Shown one piece after another: positions 1-9,100 of a stretch of DNA of 64,000 nucleotides. A program made the translations under genes and the position numbers. Numbering within the stretch: the stretch's first letter is position 1; every line of letters starts with the position of its first letter. Under the pieces are notes generated by a model. The model did not search any database. It worked only from the letters and a program-made list of their open reading frames with translations, and had not been told where the DNA came from. The DNA comes from JANOYY01 sp043720395 (GTDB lineage: Bacteria; Actinomycetota; Acidimicrobiia; Acidimicrobiales; JANYDT01): positions 25,642-89,641 of the forward strand of contig JAYSSR010000061.1 of the NCBI GenBank assembly GCA_043720395.1. Direction: 5' to 3'.

Positions 1-60
1 GGCACGCGAGGCCGCACTGATCTCCTCGACCGGCAGCGCGACTTCGATCAGCTTTGCCAT
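1..60 (-). CDS. DUF1156-type DNA methylase, N-terminal fragment (cut by window edge)
   Basis: Only the first 20 codons are present. The ATG is at 60-58 and the peptide begins MAKLIEVALPVEEIS, which I recognise as the usual start of DUF1156 adenine-specific methylases (MAKLIEVALPLEAI-like) found in anti-phage islands. Its start lies inside the end of the upstream helicase gene, whose TGA is at 50-48, giving a 13-base overlap and hence probable translational coupling. The assignment rests on a very short stretch plus gene context; the catalytic NPPF/Y motif would lie outside the window. Confidence 0.6.
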   Translation of the reverse strand, partial: MAKLIEVALPVEEISAASRA

Positions 61-3000
61 GCGCGGTCCTCAGCAGAATGAGCGAGAGCGGCCGGGTCCG
101 CGCCGCGTTCCCAGTAGGGACCCCACGGGAGCTCCAGCCCGCGAGCGTCGGAGGGCAGTCGCACGTCGGTTGCGAAGGGTCCTGCCACGTAGCGGACGCG
201 GTCGGAGCGCGGGCCGAGCGGCGACACGTCGACCATGGCCAGGATGAACGAATCGGGTTTGTTCTGCGCGTGGAGGACCTGATTGCGTGACACGAAGAAC
301 CACTCCGCACCGCTCACGCGGCCCTTCACTTCAAGGAAGCGGACGGTGCCCGGACCGGTCGAGCGGATGTCGAAACCCGGATGGTTGTGCGGCTGCTCTC
401 GCGGATCGAACCCGAGTGCGTCCTCGGCGTCGAGCACCGCTGCGACCGCGCGCCGATCGACCTCGACCGGATCGATCACGAACGGCGGCGTGAGAACACC
501 CATCGCCTGTCGGATCAGCCCGCCCGGGATCACCAGCGCCGCACCGACCACGATCGGCGGCTGTGCCCGTATCTGCTGCTCACGGTCCAGCTCCGCCATG
601 CGCGCCCGCAGCCGATCCTGCAGCTCGGCAACCCTTGCGGCCGCCCGGTCGGGGTTGGAGCGCGGCTGACGCCCCGCGTCGGCCTGTTCGCGCCGCTCCG
701 ACTCCTTCGACTGCTGCTGAAGGATCTGACGGGTCAGCCGTTCGTGCACGGCGACGCGGAGCTTCTCGACACGAAGCACCCGCCGCGTTCTGACCTGGGC
801 GAGGTGTTCAGTAACGGCAACGTCGATGGCATGGGCGCGAGCCATCGCTTCGACGTCGTCCACCGGGAACGACGCGATGAGCGCGGGCTCGCACGCGGCA
901 CGCTCCTCGGATGTGATCGGCCGGTAGTCGAGGTACGGCGCCTGCACCACCGTCGACGCGTGGCCGGACGCGTCGATCTCCACGAACTGGAAGCGCCGCG
1001 ACACGACCGTGGGTTCGCCGCGACGGTCGTTTCGTCCGTCCGTGATCGCATGCTCCAGCATGACGAGGACCCACGGTGTGCCTGCCGACGAACCCTCGGC
1101 AACGAGCGTGGCTCCCTGACGCAGCAGCGAGCCGTAGCGCCGCTCGACTGCGTCGATCAGCGTCTCCACGAGCGGATGGCCGGGCGCGAGCAGCTCGGCG
1201 GGCGGACGGCCGTCGCGCTGGATCCGATCGACCTCGAACGTGACGCGCTCGTAGCGCGAGGGCAGCGTCGCCGCCGACCGGCTCCCTGAACGCAGATCGA
1301 TCGGCACGTAGGTGATCTCGTAGCGATCGTCTTCGCGTTCGGCCATGCGGCCACCGAGCACGGCGAAGATCTGGGTGAACCAGTCGCGCACGTAGCGCGG
1401 CTGCAACCGCTCCGCTTCGGCGTCGGCCATGTCCCGGCGAATCCGTTCGACGTCGATCTCGCCGAGCACGTCGGCGGCCAGTGCGTTCTCTTCGAGCAGT
1501 TCACGGAGCCCCTCGCCGACCCGCTCGTCCACAACCGCGGAAAGCTCGGCCCGCTTCTCCGGCTGGTTCCCGTAGCGGATCGCCTGGATGAGAAGGTCTC
1601 GCAACGCGCGTCCGGGGAAAGCATCGCCGAGAACGTCGAACACGCGTCCACCGAGCGCTCGACGCTGCACGTCGAGCTTGGTGAGCAGCTGCGAGAACAC
1701 CTGGCCTTCGCGGGTCTGGTCGGCCACGAGGTTCCACATGTGGCAGACCTCCTCCTGACCAATGCGATGCACACGGCCGAAGCGCTGCTCGATGCGGTTC
1801 GGATTCCACGGCAGGTCGTAGTTCACGAGCAGGTGAGCGCGTTGCAGGTTGATGCCCTCGCCTGCCGCATCGGTCGCGATCATCACGACGCAAGTCGGGT
1901 CGTGTGTGAAGACGCCCTGGAGACGCCGACGATCAAGGCGCGGCGTGCCACCGTGGATCGCGATCACCGCCTCGGCGCTCCCGAGCAATGCACGGGTGCG
2001 CTCGACGAGGTAGTTCAGCGTGTCGCGGTGCTCGGTGAACACGATCAGCTTCCGGCGGCTGCCATCGGCATGGAACATCTCGGGCTCGTCGCTCAACAGA
2101 CCTTCGAACTCACGCCACTTCGAATGCTCTGCGCGCCTACGAACGCGGTCGGCAAGTCCTTCGAGGCGCGCGAGGGTGGCGATCTCGGCTTCGAGTTCCT
2201 CCAGCGTCCGAGCGGCGGTTGCGCGGTCGACGAGTTCCTCCTCGATCTTCTCGATCTCGTCGTCGGCGAGATCCTCTAGTTCGTCGAGTTCGTCGTCGAA
2301 GTCGGCGGGGACGTTGCCGCTCTCGTTCGTGGTTCGGTTCGCACCGGAACGCTCTTCGGCGAGGCGGCTCTCCAGGCGGGCGCGTCGACGAGACAGCGAC
2401 CGGTAGATGGCTTCGGGCGATGAGGCCAACCGCCGCTGGAGCACGGTCACGGCAAAGCCGACCTGGTTGCCCCGGCCGCCCTGACCCTCGGCCTGCAGGC
2501 GGTCGGCACGGTTCATCTCGTTGCGGACGTACTCCGTGACCTCCTCATAGAGGTTCGCCTCCTCCGGGGAGAGCGGATACGGCACCGTGGAGGCACGACG
2601 CTCGGGAAACAGCCGGGTTCCCTCGAACGTGAGCAGGTCCTCCTTAACCATGCGGCGCAGGTGCTCCGACACGTCGAGCCTGCGGGCCCCGGCACGCGGG
2701 CGGCCCTCGAACAGGTCGGCGTCGAGCAACTTCAGGAACGCCTGGAAGTCCTCCTCCTTACCGGAGTGCGGGGTGGCTGTCATCAGCAGGAGATGGCGAG
2801 TGGCCTCACCGAGGGCCTTGCCGAGGCGGTAGCGACGGGTCTCGGTGAGCTGGTCGCCGAACCAGTGGGCGCTCATGCGGTGCGCCTCGTCCACGATGAC
2901 GAGGTCCCACTCGGAGGCCCTCGCCGCCTCGATCAGGTCATCGCTACGGGCCAGGTGATCGAGCCGCGCAATCAGCAGATCGCGATGTCCGAACGGGTCC

Positions 3001-3593
3001 CCGCCGCGGGCCGCTTCGATCGTTTCGTTGGTGAGGATCTCGAACGAGAGGCCGAACTTCTCGTCCATCTCGTCCTGCCACTGGGCGACCAACCCGCCCG
3101 GTGCGACCACGAGGCAGCGTTTCACGTCGCCGCGTAGCATGAGCTCCTTCGCAAGCAAACCGGCCATGACGGTCTTGCCTGCTCCGGGATCGTCGGCGAG
3201 GCAAAACCGCAGCGGCTGCTTGTCCAGCATGACGCCGTAGACGGCCTGGATCTGATGCGGGAGCGGGCGGATGCGCGAGAGATGCACGGCGAGGCGCCGG
3301 TCGAACAGATGCGCGTAGCGAATCCGGCGCGCTTCGGCGGCGAGGGAGAAGAGGTCTCCGTCGGCGTCGAAGCTCCACGTCTGCGGCTCGTTCGCGACGC
3401 TCAGCCTGGCCAGGTCGTTTGCGAAGACCAACTGCTGGTCGAGGCGGCCGTCGGCACCGCGGTACACGAGGTTCGCGCTGGCCTCCCCGAACCGCTCGAC
3501 CGCGACGACGGTAATGGTGGCGTGGCCTGCCAGTCCTTGGAGACGCTTGCCCTCGCGGAGGTCCTCCAGCGTCAGCACGCTTGCTTGCCCCAC
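48..3593 (-). CDS. SNF2/HepA-like helicase with C-terminal DUF3883-like domain (defence island)
   Basis: A 1181-residue superfamily-2 helicase. Walker A DDPGAGKT lies at about residues 134-141, DEAH at 235-238, a TATPH motif near 272, and the second RecA lobe has IVFTEHRDT, ATDAAGEGINLQ and the Q-x-x-GRVHRIGQ motif VI. The middle is acidic and charged. The C-terminus (about 1075-1150) carries FDIRSTGPGTVRFLEVKGR, typical of DUF3883 and resembling a PD-(D/E)XK-type core. Helicases of this build beside DUF1156 methylases occur in DISARM-like and DUF499/DUF1156 anti-phage islands, where they are thought to act on invading DNA. The start is the GTG at 3593; no convincing ribosome-binding site precedes it. 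It overlaps the methylase start. DrmD is a possible name but the rest of the operon is outside the window. Confidence 0.85.
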   Translation of the reverse strand: MGQASVLTLEDLREGKRLQGLAGHATITVVAVERFGEASANLVYRGADGRLDQQLVFANDLARLSVANEPQTWSFDADGDLFSLAAEARRIRYAHLFDRRLAVHLSRIRPLPHQIQAVYGVMLDKQPLRFCLADDPGAGKTVMAGLLAKELMLRGDVKRCLVVAPGGLVAQWQDEMDEKFGLSFEILTNETIEAARGGDPFGHRDLLIARLDHLARSDDLIEAARASEWDLVIVDEAHRMSAHWFGDQLTETRRYRLGKALGEATRHLLLMTATPHSGKEEDFQAFLKLLDADLFEGRPRAGARRLDVSEHLRRMVKEDLLTFEGTRLFPERRASTVPYPLSPEEANLYEEVTEYVRNEMNRADRLQAEGQGGRGNQVGFAVTVLQRRLASSPEAIYRSLSRRRARLESRLAEERSGANRTTNESGNVPADFDDELDELEDLADDEIEKIEEELVDRATAARTLEELEAEIATLARLEGLADRVRRRAEHSKWREFEGLLSDEPEMFHADGSRRKLIVFTEHRDTLNYLVERTRALLGSAEAVIAIHGGTPRLDRRRLQGVFTHDPTCVVMIATDAAGEGINLQRAHLLVNYDLPWNPNRIEQRFGRVHRIGQEEVCHMWNLVADQTREGQVFSQLLTKLDVQRRALGGRVFDVLGDAFPGRALRDLLIQAIRYGNQPEKRAELSAVVDERVGEGLRELLEENALAADVLGEIDVERIRRDMADAEAERLQPRYVRDWFTQIFAVLGGRMAEREDDRYEITYVPIDLRSGSRSAATLPSRYERVTFEVDRIQRDGRPPAELLAPGHPLVETLIDAVERRYGSLLRQGATLVAEGSSAGTPWVLVMLEHAITDGRNDRRGEPTVVSRRFQFVEIDASGHASTVVQAPYLDYRPITSEERAACEPALIASFPVDDVEAMARAHAIDVAVTEHLAQVRTRRVLRVEKLRVAVHERLTRQILQQQSKESERREQADAGRQPRSNPDRAAARVAELQDRLRARMAELDREQQIRAQPPIVVGAALVIPGGLIRQAMGVLTPPFVIDPVEVDRRAVAAVLDAEDALGFDPREQPHNHPGFDIRSTGPGTVRFLEVKGRVSGAEWFFVSRNQVLHAQNKPDSFILAMVDVSPLGPRSDRVRYVAGPFATDVRLPSDARGLELPWGPYWERGADPAALAHSAEDRAWQS

Positions 3594-3765
3594 CCCAGCG
3601 TCATGGCGGAAGAATCTACCGGGGTTCGACCTTGCGGCTTTCTCACACGATTGTCAGAAACCTACACACGTGGGTGGACATTTCGCGCAGCCGTGTGGAT
3701 CTCACACAGTCCTTCGCCCGAGCCGACCGCTTGACGATGCGAGCCGCATCTTGGATGCTGTGGCC

Positions 3766-4145
3766 ATGACGGAAGACCCCAGTTCCAGCGCAGTCGTTGA
3801 CGCGCGACCGAGCACGTTCGGCTTCGATCCCCGAATCGCTACAGCGGCTTCTTCGAGACCGAACTCGACGCGATCCTGCGCGAACGCAAGATCACTACGC
3901 TGATCTTCACCGGCTGCACGACAAGCGTGTGTGTCGAGTCGACGCTGCGGGATGCCTTCTACCGCGACTACCGGTGTCTGCTCCTGACCGACTGTTGCGC
4001 CGAGGCCATCGGCGGCGACCAGTCCCGAACGAACCACGATGCAAGCATCACCGTGATCGAGGCCCTCTTCGGCTGGACCACCGAATCAGCGAAGTTCATC
4101 GCTGCCATCGAGCCTTCGACGGTTCCCGTAGGTGTGGCTTCGTAG
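3766..4145 (+). pseudogene. Isochorismatase-family cysteine hydrolase, internally deleted
   Basis: The ATG at 3766 opens a typical family N-terminus (MTEDPSSSAVVDARPS then TFGFDPR). After about 22 codons the sense jumps to another frame, which reads NRYSGFFETELDAIL, then TGCTTSVCVESTLRDA with the family's catalytic cysteine, and runs in frame to the TAG at 4143-4145. The lid and core between FDPR (normally followed by a TALLVIDMQ-like strand with the catalytic Asp) and the PNRYSGFF strand are missing. The join is near 3828-3836, where an out-of-frame deletion of roughly 80-100 codons best explains the picture. A GATGCT box 6 nt before the ATG looks like the ancestral leaderless promoter. No functional hydrolase can be made. 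Confidence 0.7.
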
Positions 4146-4155
4146 TTGCTCGGAC

Positions 4156-4881
4156 TCAGCGTCGGGCGAGGGGCTCCAGGATGTCGGCCGTCTGACGTGG
4201 CATCGACAGGAAGGGTGAGTGATCCGTGTCGAGGCGCACCACCGATTGGCACCGCGTCGCCATGAACTCCTGCGCGGTCGGGTGGATGGCGTCGTCGCGT
4301 TCGCAGATCACGTAGGTCGACGGGATCGTCCGCCACGTCGCCTCGGTCACCGGCTGGGTGAAGGTCACGAGACGCTGCGGCCCGAGCCTCGCGATCGCGG
4401 CTTGGGCTGCCGCGGGATCACACGAGCCGTAGAAGGCCGCAACCGCACGGGCGGGGTCAATCGTGGACGTCCCGTCCTCGTGGATGACTCGTGCCGTATC
4501 GATAGCAGTCGGGATCTTCGGGATGAGGGTGTCGATCGACCGGCGGGACTCCCCGGCGTCGAGGCAGAAGGCGGCGAGGTACACGAGGTGGACGACGTTG
4601 GTGCTGCCGATCGCGGCCTCCGTTATGACCGCTCCCCCGTAGGAGTGGCCCACGAGCACGACCTCGCCGGGGATTTTGGCGAGCGCCTCGCGCACGTGTG
4701 CAGCGTCGCCGTGCATGTCGCTGAGGGGCAGCATCGATGCGCCATGTCCCGGTCGGTCGATGGCGAGCGAGTGAAGGCCTCGCCTGTCCAGCTCGGCCTG
4801 CGTGGCCGCCCAACACCACGCGCCATGCCATGCACCGTGCACGAGAAAAACGGTCCGGTTGGCATTTCCTGCTATCGACAT
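4156..4881 (-). CDS. Alpha/beta hydrolase (EstA/salicylate-esterase-like)
   Basis: A 241-aa soluble hydrolase. It begins MSIAGNANRTVFLVHGAWHG, has the oxyanion HGAWHG motif at about 15-20, the nucleophile elbow GHSYGG with Ser80, and a C-terminal DTDHSPF that supplies the catalytic His. This is the pattern of small esterases of the methyl-ketone/salicylate-ester group; the substrate is unknown. I chose the ATG at 4881 rather than farther upstream because the longer reading frame runs through intergenic repeats, and because TACCGT (4888-4893) sits 6 nt upstream as a leaderless -10 box. A repeat element begins 74 bp upstream. Confidence 0.8.
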   Translation of the reverse strand: MSIAGNANRTVFLVHGAWHGAWCWAATQAELDRRGLHSLAIDRPGHGASMLPLSDMHGDAAHVREALAKIPGEVVLVGHSYGGAVITEAAIGSTNVVHLVYLAAFCLDAGESRRSIDTLIPKIPTAIDTARVIHEDGTSTIDPARAVAAFYGSCDPAAAQAAIARLGPQRLVTFTQPVTEATWRTIPSTYVICERDDAIHPTAQEFMATRCQSVVRLDTDHSPFLSMPRQTADILEPLARR

Positions 4882-4887
4882 CCGCCG

Positions 4888-4893
4888 ACGGTA
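4888..4893 (-). promoter_or_regulatory. Putative -10 box, leaderless hydrolase gene
   Basis: On the minus strand TACCGT is followed by 6 nt and then the ATG of the alpha/beta hydrolase, so transcription would start at or next to the start codon. This spacing recurs at many genes in the window. A variant GCGGTACGT 9-mer at 4913-4921 would overlap the -35 area. Confidence 0.45.
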
Positions 4894-4954
4894 GCGGCCG
4901 ACACAACCCTTCGCGGTACGTCCGGTGGCGTGACATCGACGCGGCCACTCGGTC

Positions 4955-5070
4955 GCGGTACATCGCGACCGTTCGCGGTGCATTCGGGCGCACCCAATGC
5001 ACCGCAAACGCACCGGATGTACCGCGACAACGAGCAGCAGGACCGGATGTACCGCGACAACGAGCAGCAG
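4955..5070. repeat. Phased 9-mer dyad element, copy 1, plus a 30-bp tandem duplication
   Basis: Four 9-mers occur at 4955 (GCGGTACAT), 4975 (GCGGTGCAT), 4997 (ATGCACCGC) and 5017 (ATGTACCGC): two direct, then two inverted, with steps of 20, 22 and 20 bp. A variant (GCGGTACGT) lies at 4913 and an extra ATGTACCGC at 5047. The arms form an imperfect 35-bp inverted repeat. A 30-bp unit (5011-5040 and 5041-5070, ending in CGAGCAGCAG) is tandemly duplicated at the right side. The same four-box geometry recurs twice at 54.1-54.3 kb. The rest of the 4882-5489 gap shows no gene or further structure that I can support. Confidence 0.75.
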
Positions 5071-5489
5071 GACCGGTCGAGAACGCCGTGTCCGCGGCCG
5101 GAGCAGGCTGGCGCCCACCGCCGACGCTTTGCGCTCTCACCGTTTCAGTTCCAGGGAGCACGGCAGCCGCCAGGCTGGCGATCGCAACACTCAGTCCTGC
5201 GAGTTTTGGCAGTTCGACGCACTTGTCACCTCAAAGTCTCGGAATAGGTCGGACGGACTATCTCCAGCTCTCGGGCTCACTGGAAGAAGAAATTTCCGGA
5301 TCTTCCGTGAGTTGGTTCGGTCGTTTCGGAATATGACCTCAGCGGGCCGTTGTGGCGACACCGGGGCCGGGGAAAGGCAGCGAGCGCCTCCCATGGGAGA
5401 AAATCCATGGCCTGCCATTCGTCGTCTCCGACTGAATCGAGGGGCCCAAATTGCTTGAGTACGCGCTCCGGAGCGTCGATGAGCCATCC

Positions 5490-6137
5490 ATGTCGTCCTC
5501 CCCCGCGCTTCGGAACGTTCCGACCCGCGTTCAGCGTGCGCCGACAGCCGCAGTAAAACAACCACGGCGACGACGTGAGCGTGGTGCAAGTGCCGTCGAG
5601 TTCGCGCTTGTTGCCCCGATTCTCATTCTCCTCACCTTCGGACTCATGGAGTTCGGCATGTTCCTCTGGAACCTCTCGCAGGCACAGACGAACGTGGCCG
5701 CTGCCGTCCGCACCGCTGGCACGCAGTCACGGGTCGCTGGCTACGAGGACCAGGTCGCGGACAGCCTTCGCGCAAGCCTCTCCGGGACGACCGCAGCTCC
5801 GCTAACGCTGGTGGTCTACAAGGCCGACCCGTCGACCGGTCGGCCCGCCGGCCTCACCGGTCTTGGTGCCAACTTCGCGGCCTGCACGGCCGATTGCTAC
5901 ATCTTCACGTGGAATGCGTCGACCCGCTCATGGAGCAAAGCCGGGTCACCAACGTGGCCGGCGTCGGCACAGAAGGCATGTGGACCGACCGCCGAAACAG
6001 ACTTCGTCGGGGTGTGGCTGAACACCCGCAACAACGGCATCACGGGTATCGGCCTCGCCCGGCGCACCTATGCGACCCGTGGCGTCGCTCGGCTCGAACC
6101 CGTTCCGCTCTCCACCGGACAGCTATGCAAGCCATGA
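5490..6137 (+). CDS. TadE-like pseudopilin
   Basis: A 215-aa protein with a basic N-terminus (PRRRRERGASAVEFALVAP) followed by one hydrophobic helix of about 25 residues, the hallmark of TadE-type minor pseudopilins; the G-A-S-A-V-E-F motif marks the prepilin-peptidase-like processing region. The rest is a small extracytoplasmic domain with a Cys pair (AACTADC). I prefer the ATG at 5490; a TTG at 5451 is the outermost alternative. It overlaps the next gene by ATGA (6134-6137), so the two are translationally coupled. The usual tadA/B/C secretion genes are not nearby, so export must rely on a locus elsewhere. Confidence 0.8.
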   Translation: MSSSPALRNVPTRVQRAPTAAVKQPRRRRERGASAVEFALVAPILILLTFGLMEFGMFLWNLSQAQTNVAAAVRTAGTQSRVAGYEDQVADSLRASLSGTTAAPLTLVVYKADPSTGRPAGLTGLGANFAACTADCYIFTWNASTRSWSKAGSPTWPASAQKACGPTAETDFVGVWLNTRNNGITGIGLARRTYATRGVARLEPVPLSTGQLCKP

Positions 6138-9100
6138 TCGGCAGTCATCGTGTTAAATCGCGGGGTGAGCGCGAACGCGGTGTCGCTGCCGTGTGGGTCG
6201 CCCTCACGATGACCGTACTCATCGGCTTCGTCGGCATGGGGATCGACGTCGGCTTCTGGCATTACCAGGGCTGGAAGCAGCAGCAGGCAGCCGATCAGGC
6301 AGCACTCGCCGGTGCAGTGTTTCTCCCGGAGAAGCCACTGCTCGCCGCGGCCGCAGCACGAGAGAGCGCCAAGCAGAACGGCTTCGATTCCTCGGTACTC
6401 ACGACGACCGGCACCGGCGGCAGCGCAAACCGGCTCAAGGTCACGCTCGACCGCACGCACCGTTCGTTCTTCTCACAGGTCGTCGGCAAATTCAGGCAGA
6501 ACATCGTCCGCTCAAGCACGGCGGAATTTGTTCCACCGCTCACGATCGGAAGCCCCTTCGCCCGCGCTGGCAACGACCCCGAGGACGCTGCGGGCGGCAA
6601 CTTCAACTACTGGCTGAGCCAGCATGGCCCCTGGGCCAGAAAGCACGATGGGGACCGCTACGCCTCCGACATCTGCGACGCCGCTTCCGGGGTCGCGCAC
6701 CCCACGCCGTACGGCTGTGCCGTCAGCACGCAGACGCGTGGCATGAACGCCGACTACGAGCGAATTGGCAAGTACGGATATCGCTATGCCGTCGACGTCA
6801 GCAGCATCACCCCGGGCAAGGACCTCGTGTTCGAAGTGTTCGACGGCGTGACGAGCAACGTCGGCAACCTCTGCAACTGGGGAAACCTTCCGTCGCCCAC
6901 ACAGCGCAACGCGCTCTCGGCCTACGTCGGTGACGCCGACACGCGGTATCGGTCCGGCAGCGAGGCGGGTGGTTTGCAGTGGTGTTCGGCCGACGAGGCT
7001 ACGAGGGACGCTTCCCGCGCGAACCAGTACATGGACACCGAGTTCTCGGTGTACTCACAGACCCGGACCGTGACCACCGGTGGGCTCGTCTCGAACACCA
7101 CGCCTCCGACCACCGCGCCTCCGATCGCTACCACGACGACGCTGCCCGGAGGTGGTGCCACGATCGCTGGACCGTGCTCGCCCGCGACCAGCACCGGTGC
7201 CACGACGCTGAACGTCAACAACGACCGGGCGGCCAGCGTCAAGGTGTACTGGGTCAACACCGCTTGCCTGGAGACGCTGGTCGCGACCACCACGCCCGGC
7301 ACAACGTGGACCGCGAGCACCTTCGAGGGTTACCGCTACCGCTTCTACGACGCAGTGACCGGCGGGCTGATCAACGAATACACGGTTCCTGCGCCCCCGT
7401 CGACGGTCAGCTACGCGCGGCGCTCACTCGAAAACTCATCGGGTCTCCCAGGGAATTTCCTTTCCACCTCCGGCTCGCTCGTCGCGCAGAGCGCGCTCAC
7501 CACGACAGGTGCCCAGCAGGCAGCGTCGTTCGAGGTGACCCCGGCCCTCAACGGCACCGTTGGTTGCGTCAGTTTCAAATCCGCCCAATCGACGCCCGTG
7601 TACCTCTCGTACGCGTCAGCGTCCGGCCCTGTCTCGTTCGCGACGAATGTTTCGAGCGCGCCTTCGCAGACGAACGCCACCTGGTGCCCGACCGCATCGG
7701 CGACTGGCATGCCGACGGTTCGGTTCACTTCCTCGGCGAACGCGAGCTCCTACCTCTGGGCCAACGGGACCTCAATCGCCACCTCCACAGCGCCGTCGTC
7801 GTGGAGCGCGGCGGAGTGGTACGTCACCATGCCCGCCGCACCGCGGGCCAACGAACCATTCCCCGTCAGCGTGTGGGTCACCATCCTCAACAACGGCAAC
7901 AGGACCTGCCTCGACGCAAACGGCACCGCGCTCAACTCGCAGCTGCGCATCAACACCTGCAACGCCAACACCACGCAGCAGTTTCAGCTCCAGGTCGACG
8001 GGTCGCGTTACCGGCTCAGCTCCCGCGGCACGAGCTATATCGTCCGGCCCAACGCGGGCGCGACTGCGGTGGGGACATATCTCCGCCTGGAGTCGCCTGC
8101 CGGAACGACGCAGGACTCGTACCTCACCACGGTTTCGCCCGGTGGCGTCGTAACGCTCTCCCCCGACGCAGGATCCGTTTACATCTCGAACTACGGCGCA
8201 ACCGGATCAAGCGTGTCGGCGCGGTTGCGGTCGACGTCGCCGGCGTCGTACGCCTCGACGATTCGCGTCGGGCAGGCCGGCCAGATCTTCCCGATCTCGT
8301 ACTCGGGAAGCTCGGGCACGCAGACCATCTCGTTCGTGGAGCATCTCAACAACACCGGCACGTGCCCGACCAGCGGCACGGCGTCCGACCTCACCGTCAC
8401 CAACCCGCGCACCGGGCCGGTCGGCGTCTATCTGCTTGGAGCAAGTTGTCGCGAGACGTTTCTCGGCGAGGTCGCGGCGGGAGGAAGCAAAACGTTCACC
8501 GGCCTCTACACGGGTGCCCGACTGCGCATCCATGACGTCTCGATGAACCGGCTCGCGGCCGCGGTTGCCATCAGTTCCGTGAACCAGACCTACGTGGTTC
8601 CAACCACAGGTCCCGGCACACCATGCTCGGCGTTGTCCGGCGCGGCGGCAACGATCAACTTCACGAACCAGCGCACAGCGCCCGTCCGCGTGTTCGCAAT
8701 CGACAGTTCTTGCAACGTCATCCACGTGACGACCCTCGCGACGAACGGTGTCTGGAGCGCCTCGACCTACGCTGGTGCCGTCTGGCAGACGGTCGACACA
8801 CTCACCGGAGGAGTCCGTCGCACGGTCACCGCGGTGGCGGGTGTGCAGGCGGTGACGGAGGTCGAGGACACGTTGACGGCTGGCAACTGCTCGACGACAA
8901 CGGGCATTGCACAGACGCTCGAAGTCGTGAACCAACGGACGACGTCGCTCGAGCTGCGCCGCATCGACGACGCCTGCGTCGAGACCGTGTTCGCCGTGAT
9001 TGCGCCGAGTTCCACGACGACGTACGCCTCACACGACGGCGAACGCTGGAAGATCTACGAGGGGGCGGCGCTCGTCGCCGACCAGACGATGGCGAACCCG

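Noticed and set aside
381..1289. Long plus-strand frame opposite the helicase
   Set aside because: It is a GC-driven shadow of the helicase; no motif, and its codons mirror the real gene.
4219..5247. 342-codon plus-strand frame across the hydrolase and repeats
   Set aside because: It is antisense to a clear alpha/beta hydrolase and its end is made of the duplicated 30-bp repeat.
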